A stretch of 64,000 bases of DNA from Microbaculum marinum (GTDB lineage Bacteria; Pseudomonadota; Alphaproteobacteria; Rhizobiales; Tepidamorphaceae): NCBI RefSeq assembly GCF_042646165.1, contig NZ_JBHRTC010000021.1; one strand, written 5' to 3'. Position numbers and translations under genes: made by a program. Positions within the stretch are counted from its first letter, which is position 1; the number at the start of each line of letters is the position of its first letter. The notes under the pieces were generated by a model. The model did not search any database, had not been told where the DNA came from, and worked only from the letters and a program-made list of their open reading frames with translations. Shown here one piece after another: positions 26,230-34,392 of the stretch.

Positions 26230-26837
26230 GCGGCAGCGCTCGGGCGCGCGGAAACGTCTGTGTACCAGCGCCGGATATTCGCGCAGGTCTCCGGAAGGGC
26301 AAGGCGCGCGGGCTTCATGAAATCGACCGCGACGAGGGTCGTGATGTCGGCGACGGAAAACGTGTCGCCGGCGACATAGGGGCGGTCGCCGAGATCCTGG
26401 TCCAGCCAGTCCAGCATTTCCATCACCTTCGGCTTGTTGGCCTCGCCCCATTCGGCCACCTGCGGCACCTCCATCTCGGCCATGGCGGGATGGAGGTGGC
26501 GAAAGGACATGGCGACGGGCAACATGAGATTGAACTCCATGCGGCGCTGCCACATCTCGATCAACGCGCGCTCGACCGGTGACGTTCCGAACAGTGACGG
26601 CTCGGGATGCGTTTCCTCGAAATAGCGGCAGATCGCGATCGACTCCGAGATATGCGTGCCGTCGTCGAGTTCCAGCACCGGCACACGCATCATCGGGTTG
26701 CGGGCAACGAAATCCGGCCGCTTGTGCTCCAGCGTCATGATGTCGATCTCGACGGTGGGGACGGTTACCCCCTTCTCGGCCAGGAAGATGGACACCCGTC
26801 GCGGATTGGGTGCCCTCGGCGTCGTGTAGAGTTTCAT
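26226..26837 (-). CDS. glutathione S-transferase family protein
   Basis: 203-residue thioredoxin-fold plus helical-domain GST. The N-terminus MKLYTTPRAPNPRRVSIFLAEKG has the canonical beta-alpha-beta start, RVPVLELDDGTHISESIAICRYFE contains the cis-proline and the glutathione-contacting Glu-Ser, and VAGDTFSVADITTLVAVDF is the conserved helix-6 N-capping box. The long open frame upstream is unconserved and excluded; the ATG at 26837 starts the fold. It is the first gene of the GST/MBL/UDG operon. Substrate unknown. Confidence 0.9.
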   Translation of the reverse strand: MKLYTTPRAPNPRRVSIFLAEKGVTVPTVEIDIMTLEHKRPDFVARNPMMRVPVLELDDGTHISESIAICRYFEETHPEPSLFGTSPVERALIEMWQRRMEFNLMLPVAMSFRHLHPAMAEMEVPQVAEWGEANKPKVMEMLDWLDQDLGDRPYVAGDTFSVADITTLVAVDFMKPARLALPETCANIRRWYTDVSARPSAAA

Positions 26838-26920
26838 AGGCGCGGCGTCCCTCGCGTTTCGAAATCGATCATAGCAGTTCCGCTGCCCGTGCCAGCAGCG
26901 CGACCGGGCATTCGAACCAG

Positions 26921-27445
26921 TCACGTACCCCTGAACATCTCCCGCCACAATGCGGGACGTTCGAATTCGCTCCGCCAAAGCCCGAGTTCGCCGGCCTTCG
27001 CGATCCGCTCCTGAGCCGCGTAGCCTCCGTAGGCAACCGCCCAGCCGTCTCTCACCATCCGCTCGTTCAGCGCCGTGCCGCCGACCGAGCAGACCGCCAG
27101 CACGCGTCCGTAGACGTCCCTTCCCTCGCCCTCGCAGGTAACGTCGCGGCCGGCTATCATTTCGTGCAGGGCGGACCTGGCGGCCTCGCCGCACCGCCAG
27201 AGTTTGCCGTCCAGCCGGCACATCTGCCCCATTTCCGGGGCGTCGATGCCGGTGAGGCGCGTCTTCACCGTGCCGACCACGAGGGAGTCCCCGTCGATCA
27301 CGTGAGCGGCTCCGGAATAGCTGCGGGGCGCCCCTGAGGGCAGATAGGCCAGGACGAGCACCATGAAGGCGACGACGACCAGGGCCGTCAGAAAGTCGTC
27401 GACACGGGTGAGCGCCGTACGGCGGTCTTTTGATCGCGAACGCAA
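26921..27445 (-). CDS. thermonuclease (SNase-like) family protein, membrane-anchored
   Basis: Staphylococcal-nuclease-like OB-fold protein of 174 residues with an N-terminal transmembrane anchor (LTALVVVAFMVLVLAYLPSG, ~residues 19-38). The SNase core is present: HVIDGDSLVVGTVKTRLTGIDAPE (metal-binding Asp and catalytic Arg), then the Arg/Glu region and DVYGRVLAVC, NERMVRDGWAVAYGGY. No ATG is available. The frame can start at TTG 27451 or TTG 27445; the second is preferred because GAGG lies 6 bases before it. Nuclease activity is plausible but small SNase-like proteins also act as scaffold domains. Confidence 0.8.
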   Translation of the reverse strand: MRSRSKDRRTALTRVDDFLTALVVVAFMVLVLAYLPSGAPRSYSGAAHVIDGDSLVVGTVKTRLTGIDAPEMGQMCRLDGKLWRCGEAARSALHEMIAGRDVTCEGEGRDVYGRVLAVCSVGGTALNERMVRDGWAVAYGGYAAQERIAKAGELGLWRSEFERPALWREMFRGT

Positions 27446-27624
27446 TGCCAACCTCGAAGATTACGGACGGCTTCCGGTGGAAGCACGATCTTAAGGAATT
27501 GCCGGCAAGAGTCCGACGTCTCCATCGTCGCGGCGGTGCGTAGCACAGGTCGATCAACCTGTCGCTTCGGACGGGATGTGCAAGGGGCCGGTTCGGCGAC
27601 GTCGAACACGTTCGCAATATCGGG

Positions 27625-29160
27625 ATGGCACGACAAGGCGACAAGAACGCGCGTAGCGACCTGGCTCCCCTGGCGGCGGAAGACGAACGCTTCGCCGCCG
27701 AGGACGGCGGCGCACGCGCGCAACCATTGACGCCGGCGGGCACCAGATCCGCAATCGAGCAGGAAATGCTGGGCGCCTACGCCAGCAACCAGACGGCCCT
27801 CGTCCTGCTCGTGCCGCTGCTGGCCATTATCATCGCCGCAATGCTGTCGGTCTGGGTATCGTGGACTCACGCCGCGATCTGGCTCGCGGCGATCCTCATC
27901 GGCAACGGCCTCCTGACCCATCTGTGCCGGCGCTACCTGGACGCCGACGGGGGCCTGCCGCGCGCCGCCGTCTGGCAGCGCCGCTTCGTCGCAGCCGAGT
28001 TCGTCAATGGCCTCCTCTGGTCGGCGCCGGCCTTCCTGGGCGCAGCGCCGGGCGGCCAGGTTCCGACCATCTTCCTGTTCGCCATCCTGATCGTGGCGCT
28101 GTCTATACGCACGCTGACGGCAAGCAACCTGCCGAGCGCCAATCTTGCCGGAACGGTGCCGATCACCGCTGCGATCGTCCTGACGTTCGGCATGCTCGGC
28201 GGTCCGATGCACCTGGCGATGGCCGGTCTCGCGATCGGCGCCCAGGTCTTCTTCATGATCGTCGCGCGGCAGCTTCGTGCGGGCGCGCCAGAGATGATCG
28301 GCCTGCGAGCCGAAAAGGACGCGCTGATCGGTGAACTCGAACAGGCCAGAGCGCAGTCGGAAGAGGCCAGGCGTCGTGCCGAGGAGGCAAGCCTGGCGAA
28401 GTCACGCTTCCTGGCAACGATGAGCCACGAGTTGCGGACTCCGCTGAACGCCATCCTGGGCTTCTCGGAGGTCCTCAAGGACGAGATGCTCGGCGCCCAC
28501 ACTGTGGCCGCCTACAAGGAGTATTCCGCCGATATCCACCGCAGCGGCCGCCACCTCCTCAATCTCATCGACGAGATCCTGGACCTGTCGCGCATCGAGG
28601 CCGATAGATACGAACTGCGGGAGGAGGCGGTGGCGCTCGTCGACACCGTCGAGGACTGCCGCCGGCTGCTCAGGCTGCACGCCCATCGCCGCGGCATCAC
28701 GCTGAAGGCGGATTTCGAGACCGATCTGCCGGCGATCCGGGGCGACCAGCGCGCCGTTCGCCAGATCGTGCTCAATCTCCTTACGAATGCCATCAAGTTC
28801 TCGCCGGACGGCAGCGCTATAGACCTGATGGTAGGCTGGACGACGAGCGGCGGGCAGTACCTGAGCGTCACTGACTCCGGCCCGGGCATCCCGGAAGAGG
28901 AGATACCCACCGTGCTCCAGGCCTTCGGTCGGGGAACACTTGCCGTCCGCAATGCCGAAGAAGGTTCGGGACTGGGCCTGCCGATCGTCGTCAAGCTGGT
29001 CGAGCTGCACGGCGGACGCTTCGACCTGCACTCGCGGCTCCACCAGGGGACCGAGGTCATCGTCACCTTTCCCCGCGAACGGGTCACCGCCGCACGGCCG
29101 CCGCAACAGGACAACCTGCGGCGCGGCGCGGCCAGGAGGCACGGCGGAAGGGCGGCGTAG
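27625..29160 (+). CDS. membrane sensor histidine kinase (PleC/PdhS-like)
   Basis: Two-component kinase of 511 residues. Six predicted membrane helices (residues ~55-220) form the sensor, followed by a short coiled coil (EQARAQSEEARRRAEEAS) and a HisKA domain with phosphoacceptor His268 in SHELRTPLNAILGFSE. The HATPase domain has an N box (NLLTNAIKFS), G1 (DSGPGIPEEEI), F box (FGRG) and G2 (GSGLGLPIV). The H-box and architecture resemble the alphaproteobacterial PleC/DivJ/PdhS family that acts on DivK/PleD. No response regulator is adjacent. The Arg-rich C-terminal tail is odd but in frame. Confidence 0.9.
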   Translation: MARQGDKNARSDLAPLAAEDERFAAEDGGARAQPLTPAGTRSAIEQEMLGAYASNQTALVLLVPLLAIIIAAMLSVWVSWTHAAIWLAAILIGNGLLTHLCRRYLDADGGLPRAAVWQRRFVAAEFVNGLLWSAPAFLGAAPGGQVPTIFLFAILIVALSIRTLTASNLPSANLAGTVPITAAIVLTFGMLGGPMHLAMAGLAIGAQVFFMIVARQLRAGAPEMIGLRAEKDALIGELEQARAQSEEARRRAEEASLAKSRFLATMSHELRTPLNAILGFSEVLKDEMLGAHTVAAYKEYSADIHRSGRHLLNLIDEILDLSRIEADRYELREEAVALVDTVEDCRRLLRLHAHRRGITLKADFETDLPAIRGDQRAVRQIVLNLLTNAIKFSPDGSAIDLMVGWTTSGGQYLSVTDSGPGIPEEEIPTVLQAFGRGTLAVRNAEEGSGLGLPIVVKLVELHGGRFDLHSRLHQGTEVIVTFPRERVTAARPPQQDNLRRGAARRHGGRAA

Positions 29161-29322
29161 TCGCTGGCTGCGGCGCGACCGCCGCGCCCTCCCTCCGATC
29201 CGTCTGGGAGCGCGCGCCGCCTTGCATTTCAGCCCCCGGCACGCGATCTCATATCAGGGCGCCGCCCAAACCCCTTCCCGCCGACGCAACGGACGGTCGA
29301 ACAGCAGCAGCGAGGCAACAGA

Positions 29323-30042
29323 ATGAGGCACAAGAGTCTCGCTTGGATCGGAATCGGCGTTCTGGCGCTGGCCGCGGTCGTGCTGGCGCTGCGCAACTCG
29401 GCCGGCACGGTCGGCGGCATGACGAACGCGGATTTCGGCTCGATCGCCACCGGCACGGCCCTTCTCATCGTGATCGGCGGCACGATGCTGACCAGCCGGT
29501 CGTTCCGCGCCGGCGCCGCAATCCGGCACGCGGTGATCTGGCTGGGCGCGCTGCTCCTGCTGATCACCGTCTACAGCTTCCGGTTCGAATTCGCATACGT
29601 CACCCAAAGGGTGTTCGGGGAACTGATACCGGGCGCACCGATCGCCTCCACCGATGCACGCGGCCGGACGGTCGTCACGCTGCGGCGCGACGCCAGCGGC
29701 CATTTCGTCACGCGGGGCACGATCGACGGTGCCGGCGCGACGTTCCTGGTCGACACCGGCGCCAGCGTCCTCACACTGACCGATTCGACCGCCTCTGCCA
29801 TCGGCTACGATACCGACAGCCTGCGCTATTCGGTTCCGGTCAGCACGGCGAACGGACGGACCTTCGTGGCCCCGGTTTCCGTCGAAGTCCTGCAGATCGG
29901 TCCCCTCACCTTCCGTGATCTGCGTGCCTACGTCGCTCCACCGGGCGCCCTGGATGGCAACCTGCTGGGCGTCAACGTGCTCGACCGGCTCGGCTCCTAC
30001 ACCGTGCGCGGGGACGAGATGATCCTCACCGGGCGGACCTGA
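29323..30042 (+). CDS. TIGR02281-type clan AA retropepsin-like aspartic protease
   Basis: A 239-residue protein with three N-terminal membrane helices (about residues 7-23, 42-56, 66-83) and a periplasmic retropepsin-like domain. The catalytic motif DTGAS is intact (Asp144), followed by FRDLRAYVAPPGALDGNLLGVNVLDRLGSY, the typical ILG-like flap and end segment. Such single-domain proteases presumably dimerise to form the two-aspartate site. The family is common in alphaproteobacteria and its substrates are unknown. It is 160 bases downstream of the kinase gene; co-transcription is possible. Confidence 0.86.
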   Translation: MRHKSLAWIGIGVLALAAVVLALRNSAGTVGGMTNADFGSIATGTALLIVIGGTMLTSRSFRAGAAIRHAVIWLGALLLLITVYSFRFEFAYVTQRVFGELIPGAPIASTDARGRTVVTLRRDASGHFVTRGTIDGAGATFLVDTGASVLTLTDSTASAIGYDTDSLRYSVPVSTANGRTFVAPVSVEVLQIGPLTFRDLRAYVAPPGALDGNLLGVNVLDRLGSYTVRGDEMILTGRT

Positions 30043-30089
30043 GCGAGAGGACCGGCCGTCAGACCAGGGGGCAAGCGGCGGTCCGACGC

Positions 30090-30563
30090 CTAGGAATCCA
30101 TCCAGACCCAGACGCCGACCAGGGCCGTGACGGTCTTGCCGTCGTCGGAAACCGGGACGAGAAGCCGTTCGAAGGTACTCGCGGCCGATCCCCTGAGCGG
30201 GTTCATCCTCATCCAGTAATGCGGCTCCGCGGCGTCCACGATCCGGGCGTACACCGCCTCGAAATGTCCGATCGCCTGGGGCGCAACCAGTTCATCGATC
30301 GTGTAGCCGTCGATCTCCCGCCCCAGCATCCGGGCGTGCAGGGGACCGGCACGCGCACAGCGGTAGCGGGTGCGGGAACTGATGCCGGTCTCGACCTCGA
30401 TGACGGCCGCGCCCGGGAATTCCGCGACCAGACCATCGTAGTCGAGGTCTTCGATCGACGGCAGGCGGCCATCGCGGGCGGCCGCTACCCAGCGACGAAA
30501 GAGTTCGTGCAGTGCCGGATCGGCGCTCTCCGGTGCCGGATTTTTGCGATCCGATGACATCAT
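30090..30563 (-). CDS. PAS_5-type PAS domain protein
   Basis: A 157-residue soluble protein consisting almost entirely of one PAS domain of the alphaproteobacterial PAS_5 (PF07310-like) type: LHELFRRWVAAARDGRLPSIEDLD at the N-terminus, then VIEVETGISSRTRYRCARAGPLHARMLGREIDGYTIDEL and the C-terminal FERLLVPVSDDGKTVTALVGVW. No output domain. The ligand is unknown. Two ATG codons in tandem (30563 and 30560) can start it. It is divergent from the AraC-type regulator and shares an unusually AT-rich intergenic region with it. Confidence 0.82.
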   Translation of the reverse strand: MMSSDRKNPAPESADPALHELFRRWVAAARDGRLPSIEDLDYDGLVAEFPGAAVIEVETGISSRTRYRCARAGPLHARMLGREIDGYTIDELVAPQAIGHFEAVYARIVDAAEPHYWMRMNPLRGSAASTFERLLVPVSDDGKTVTALVGVWVWMDS

Positions 30564-30706
30564 GTTCCCAAAATTGTCATGCCCAATGCTCCTCTTCGAG
30601 AAGACGGAAATCGTTCAGGCAGCAACCCATTGCGATGTTAAGCGTCGGAAAACAAAAGAGTCATTGCGATTTTTATCATTACCCGCCAAATTATTTACCT
30701 AAGGGA

Positions 30707-31762
30707 ATGGCTACAGAGATGCGCGGCATCGAGATCGAACGATTGCGGATCGCGGCGGCCATGCTGAGGGGCGTGGAGGACTTCACGTCCGCGGCGGGTA
30801 TCGAATTCCAGTCATTGGCCAACGCCGTCGGCCTTGGCCCGATCGACCCCGACGACGAGAACCAGTTCGTCAATCTGGACTGTTTCGCGAAATTCCTCGA
30901 AATCAGTTCGATTCTGGCCGGAGACGACAGCCACGGCTTGCGCATGGCGGTCTTCCAGAAGCAGGTCCTGTCCGGCCCCCTGTCTCTCGCGCAGCTGAAC
31001 GCACCGACCATGCGCGAGGCGCTGGTGACGATGATCAAGTACATCGGCACCCGGGTCGACCTCGCCAACATGGAACTCGTCGTCGAAGGGGATACGGCGG
31101 CGATAGAATGGGCCTTTTCCCCGCTTTTCGTCCGCCGCTGGCAGCTGCTGGACTTCACCGCCGGAACCCTGGTCGGCCGGATGTCCCGGATCCTCGCACA
31201 GGACTGGCGGCCGACGACGATGGGCCTGACCAGACCCGCTCCGAAGAACCGTGACGTCCATCGGCAGCATCTGGGACGTTCGCTGGAATACGCGTGCGGG
31301 ACGAACTACATCGCCTTCAATGCCAGTTTGCTGGCGGTTCCGATCCAGAATGCCGATCCGGTCGTATATGACATATCGACCCGGCTGCTCAATCGGATGC
31401 TGGAAGACCGGAACGTTTCCGCAGACTTCGTAACAGCGATCCGGGAAGAGATCATCCACGGGCTATCGTCAGAGGAAGGCGCTCTGCTGGACCGTATTGC
31501 CAGGCGAATGGGCATGAGCGTGCGCAGCCTCCAGCGAGGTCTCGCCGAACACGGAATGACTTACCAGACGCTTGTCGACTCCACCCGGAAGTCGCTGGCC
31601 GTCCGGTATCTGGAGGACCCAGGACTGACCTTTTCGCAGATCGCCTATCAGTTGGGCTTTTCGGCTCCCAGCGCGTTTACCCGAGCATCCTACCGGTGGT
31701 TCGGTCAACGTCCGGGGGCGGTGCGCAAGAGTCTGCGGCGCGGGATTCAGATCCAAAACTAG
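30707..31762 (+). CDS. AraC-family transcriptional regulator
   Basis: A 351-residue regulator of the OruR/ArgR-like AraC subgroup. The N-terminal ~230 residues form the arabinose-binding-like ligand domain (LASNAVGLGP-type start, GPLSLAQLNAPTMREAL..., ending in FNASLLAVPIQNADP). The C-terminal helix-turn-helix pair runs from LLDRIARRMGMSVRSLQRGLAEHG to FSQIAYQLGFSAPSAFTRASYRWFGQRPGAVRK. The ATG at 30707 has an AAGGGA ribosome-binding site; an upstream in-frame ATG at 30512 lies inside the divergent gene. Both flanks are AT-rich compared with the window. Target genes unknown; the adjacent PAS protein is a candidate. Confidence 0.88.
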   Translation: MATEMRGIEIERLRIAAAMLRGVEDFTSAAGIEFQSLANAVGLGPIDPDDENQFVNLDCFAKFLEISSILAGDDSHGLRMAVFQKQVLSGPLSLAQLNAPTMREALVTMIKYIGTRVDLANMELVVEGDTAAIEWAFSPLFVRRWQLLDFTAGTLVGRMSRILAQDWRPTTMGLTRPAPKNRDVHRQHLGRSLEYACGTNYIAFNASLLAVPIQNADPVVYDISTRLLNRMLEDRNVSADFVTAIREEIIHGLSSEEGALLDRIARRMGMSVRSLQRGLAEHGMTYQTLVDSTRKSLAVRYLEDPGLTFSQIAYQLGFSAPSAFTRASYRWFGQRPGAVRKSLRRGIQIQN

Positions 31763-32051
31763 CACCTTGACCACAAAAGGACGCTCAGGAGAATTTTCTG
31801 GCACTTAAAGATAATTCTTTCAGATTTGCGACATGCCATATACGGCCGCAACGAAAGCCGGCTTCGGGGCTCGAATTGACTCGTGCCGGCACGGACAGCC
31901 TTCACCCGCGTCCGCCGACCACGTGTGCGGCGGAGATGGGGCCGGTGTGAGGGCGATGTCCAGGTGCAACCTGAGCACGACATCTCGACCAGATCTGACC
32001 GCGTCGGCGGCAGAGGGCGATCATGTTCGTGCACGATGACGGAGGTATGAA

Positions 32052-32528
32052 TTGGTAAACGAAACCGGCCTGACTTCGGCCAGAAAAGAGGATTCCGCCC
32101 TCACGGCGTCCGGCAAGGATGGGGCGTCCGCTCCTGCCCGAAGCCATTTCACCATTGGAGAGGTAGCGCGCGAGTTCGGATTTACCCTCCGGGCCCTGCG
32201 CTTCTATGAGGAAAAGGGCCTCATTTCGCCGCGCCGTTCGGGCAATCGCAGACTGTATTCGAAGGGCGACCTCCGCCGGCTGCGGATCATCGCCAACGGC
32301 AAGAAGATCGGACTCTCGCTCGACGACATTCGGGAGATTCTGAAGGCCGACACCGGCGAGTCCGACGATACCAAGCTGCTGAAGGTATCGCTCGACAAGG
32401 CGGTCCGGCGCCTCGACGCGCTCGAGCACGAGCAGGCGCAGCTTCAGGACTATACCCGGGAAGCCGTCAAACTCATCAACGAGTTGAAGACGAAGCTCGG
32501 CCGCGAGACGCTGACGGCCGCAAAATAG
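32052..32528 (+). CDS. MerR-family transcriptional regulator
   Basis: A 158-residue regulator. After a ~30-residue polar leader, residues 33-100 form the MerR winged helix (FTIGEVAREFGFTLRALRFYEEKGLISPRRSGNRRLYS), followed by a dimerising coiled coil (SLDKAVRRLDALEHEQAQLQDYTREAVKLINEL). There is no cysteine-rich metal site, so metal or redox sensing is unlikely. The start is TTG at 32052, six bases after a perfect GGAGG; an ATG at 32047 opens only a three-codon frame. Several alphaproteobacterial relatives regulate fatty- or amino-acid breakdown, but no such genes are adjacent. Confidence 0.86.
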   Translation: MVNETGLTSARKEDSALTASGKDGASAPARSHFTIGEVAREFGFTLRALRFYEEKGLISPRRSGNRRLYSKGDLRRLRIIANGKKIGLSLDDIREILKADTGESDDTKLLKVSLDKAVRRLDALEHEQAQLQDYTREAVKLINELKTKLGRETLTAAK

Positions 32529-32537
32529 CACCACGCC

Positions 32538-32565
32538 GGCGGCATGTGCCACGTCTCATGCCGCC
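32538..32565. terminator. hairpin between the convergent merR-type and dusA genes
   Basis: A 9-bp perfect stem (GGCGGCATG at 32538-32546, CATGCCGCC at 32557-32565) with a 10-base loop begins 10 bases after the MerR-type stop and includes the last codons of dusA. It has no T-run, so bidirectional termination is likely but unproven. Confidence 0.45.
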
Positions 32566-33563
32566 ACGCGTCCGGGGTCTGATCGGATCCGAGAATAGGC
32601 GTCAAGAAGCAGGCCCGGCCGCGCGTCGGGCCTTTGCATGTCGACGCTCAACAGCCGCCGCCACTGTCGCGCCCCGGGTTCGCCGTGAAAGAGCCCCAGC
32701 ATGGGGCGGGTCACATGATGCAGGGGCACGCCTGCTTCGGCCTGCGCGCAGGCGTATTCGTGCATTTTGGCAATGACGTCGTCGTACGGGAGGGGCGGCG
32801 TCGGATCGCTGAATACGGTCAAGTCGACGTCGCGCAGAATCGCAGGCGTCCGGTAGGCCGCTCTGCCCAGCATGACGCCGTCCAGGCCGCCCATATGCGG
32901 GAGCGCCTCCTCCAGGCTGCCCAGGCCGCCGTTCAGGATGACAGGCAGGTCGGGAAACGTCTCCTTCAGCCGGTGGACGCGCTCACGGTCCAGCGGCGGA
33001 ATTTCCCGGTTCTCCTTGGGACTGAGGCCCTTCAGCCAGGCCTTGCGCGCATGCACGACCAGCGCGTCGACACCCGCCTCCACCAGCTTGGCTGTGAACA
33101 TGTCGAGCGGTGCGCCGGTATCCTGGTCGTCAATGCCAAGCCGGCACTTGACCGTCACCGGCACGCGGACCGCCGACTTCATCGCCTCTACACAGGCCGC
33201 AACCAGGTCCGGCTCCGCCATGAGGCAGGCACCGAAACGTCCGGATTGCACCCGATCCGACGGACACCCCACGTTGAGATTGATCTCGTCGTATCCATAG
33301 CTCTCCGCAATTCGCGCCGCCTCCGCGAGTTCGGAGGGACTCGATCCACCAAGCTGGACGGCGTTCGGGTGTTCGGAAGGGTCGCAGCCGAGGAGCCTGT
33401 CGCGGTCACCGTGCAGGATCGCGGCGGAGGTGATCATTTCGGTGTAGAGCCGCGCGCGCCGGCTCAGGAGCCGATGGAAATACCGGCAGTGCCGATCGGT
33501 CCAATCGATCATCGGCGCCACCGAGAAGGTCTTCTCCCTGGCGTTCAACTGTTCGGAATCCAT
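32556..33563 (-). CDS. dusA: tRNA-dihydrouridine(20/20a) synthase
   Basis: FMN enzyme reducing specific uridines in the tRNA D-loop. Of 335 residues, the first domain is a TIM barrel: SVAPMIDWTDRHCRYFHRLLSRRARLYTEMI (substrate/FMN site), NLNVGCPSDRVQSGRFGACLM with the catalytic Cys, KCRLGIDDQD, VVHARKAWLKGLSPKENREIPPL and ILNGGLGS. The WLKGLSPKENR-type segment is specific to the DusA subfamily. The ATG at 33563 (MDSEQLNAREKTFSVAPM) matches family starts; 37 upstream codons are excluded. Confidence 0.94.
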   Translation of the reverse strand: MDSEQLNAREKTFSVAPMIDWTDRHCRYFHRLLSRRARLYTEMITSAAILHGDRDRLLGCDPSEHPNAVQLGGSSPSELAEAARIAESYGYDEINLNVGCPSDRVQSGRFGACLMAEPDLVAACVEAMKSAVRVPVTVKCRLGIDDQDTGAPLDMFTAKLVEAGVDALVVHARKAWLKGLSPKENREIPPLDRERVHRLKETFPDLPVILNGGLGSLEEALPHMGGLDGVMLGRAAYRTPAILRDVDLTVFSDPTPPLPYDDVIAKMHEYACAQAEAGVPLHHVTRPMLGLFHGEPGARQWRRLLSVDMQRPDARPGLLLDAYSRIRSDPGRVAA

Positions 33564-33726
33564 GTTGGGGGCCTGAACATGGCCTGTTCGCTGGCCCGGG
33601 CATTCCCGCATCTTTGCCTGTGTTGGCCAATGCAGCGCTACGGATTGCCCCACGTCTATGGGCAGGACGGCCAAATGTCAAAATGAGCGCCCGCTGGCGG
33701 CCGCCGGCGACCCGGTGCAGACGGCA

Positions 33727-33755
33727 AGAACGCCCGGATTGGCTCCGGGCGTTCT
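33727..33755 (-). terminator. hairpin downstream of the DUF892 gene
   Basis: An 11-bp perfect stem (AGAACGCCCGG / CCGGGCGTTCT) with a 7-base loop lies 70 bases past the DUF892 stop and before dusA on the same strand. A T-run is missing, so the call rests on position and stem strength. Confidence 0.5.
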
Positions 33756-33824
33756 CCCAATCACGGTTTTCAGCAGCGTGGCCCACACGGTTCCCACTAT
33801 TGCGGGCCTGCCGTCCCGATCCTA

Positions 33825-34313
33825 TCAGGCGGCCAGTTTATTGACGCTCTGCTCAGCCAGTTTCGTCAGCTTCTCGTCGGCTGCGTATTCCTGTTTGAGG
33901 TTCGCCTCCAGGTGCTTGACCGCTTCCTTCATTCCGAGCCGCTTCGCCCAGGCGATCATGGTTCCGTAGCGGGTGATCTCGTAGTGTTCCACCGCCTGCG
34001 CCGCAGCGATCATGCCGGCGTCGCAGGATTCGGCATCGCCCGCTTCGTCCATGATCTCCTTGCCTTCCTCGAGGATGCCTTCGATCGCGTCGCAGGTGAC
34101 GCCGCGCGGCTTCAGGTCGAGGAGACCGAAAACCTTCTCCAGGTTCTCGATATGGGACTCGGTTTCCTTGCGGTGGTGCTCGAAAGCCTCACGCAGCTTA
34201 TCGGACCCCGCCTTCCGCGCCATCTTCGGCAGCGTCTTCAGGATCTGCTTTTCGGCGTAGTACATGTCGCGCACGAAGTGCACGAACAGTTCGTTGAGAT
34301 TGTTCATGGCCAT
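33825..34313 (-). CDS. DUF892 (YciE/YciF-like) ferritin-like protein
   Basis: A 162-residue four-helix-bundle protein. MNNLNELFVHFVRDMYYAEKQILKTLPKMARKA, then HHRKETESHIENLEKVFGLL, then MIAAAQAVEHYEITRYGTMIAWAK supply the Glu/His residues expected of a diiron ferritin-like site. Relatives (YciE/YciF) are induced by osmotic and general stress, with unknown chemistry. A GGAGG sits 8 bases before the ATG. The upstream neighbour is a PRC-barrel protein with its own terminator between; together with the EcfG-like promoter further upstream this looks like a stress locus. Confidence 0.9.
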   Translation of the reverse strand: MAMNNLNELFVHFVRDMYYAEKQILKTLPKMARKAGSDKLREAFEHHRKETESHIENLEKVFGLLDLKPRGVTCDAIEGILEEGKEIMDEAGDAESCDAGMIAAAQAVEHYEITRYGTMIAWAKRLGMKEAVKHLEANLKQEYAADEKLTKLAEQSVNKLAA

Positions 34314-34345
34314 AGTCGGCCTCCACTGTTTGACGTATCCGAACG

Positions 34346-34375
34346 AAAAGCCCGCGGGATGAGATCCCGCGGGCT
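34346..34375 (-). terminator. Rho-independent terminator after the PRC-barrel gene
   Basis: A 12-bp perfect stem (AGCCCGCGGGAT / ATCCCGCGGGCT, 34349-34375) with a GAG loop is followed on the minus strand by TTTTCGTTC. It lies 18 bases past the PRC-barrel stop and 36 bases before the DUF892 start, so the DUF892 gene depends on read-through or on a promoter inside that short gap. Confidence 0.85.
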
Positions 34376-34392
34376 CGGGTCAATCGAGGACG

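Noticed and set aside
26877..26881. Minus-strand GGAAC upstream of the GST gene as an EcfG promoter
   Set aside because: The downstream sequence at 16-17 bases is not GTT; the nearest AACG/CGTT element is misplaced.
33790..33794. Minus-strand GGAAC near the end of the DUF892 gene as an EcfG promoter
   Set aside because: No CGTT or GTT at 16-17 bases spacing.
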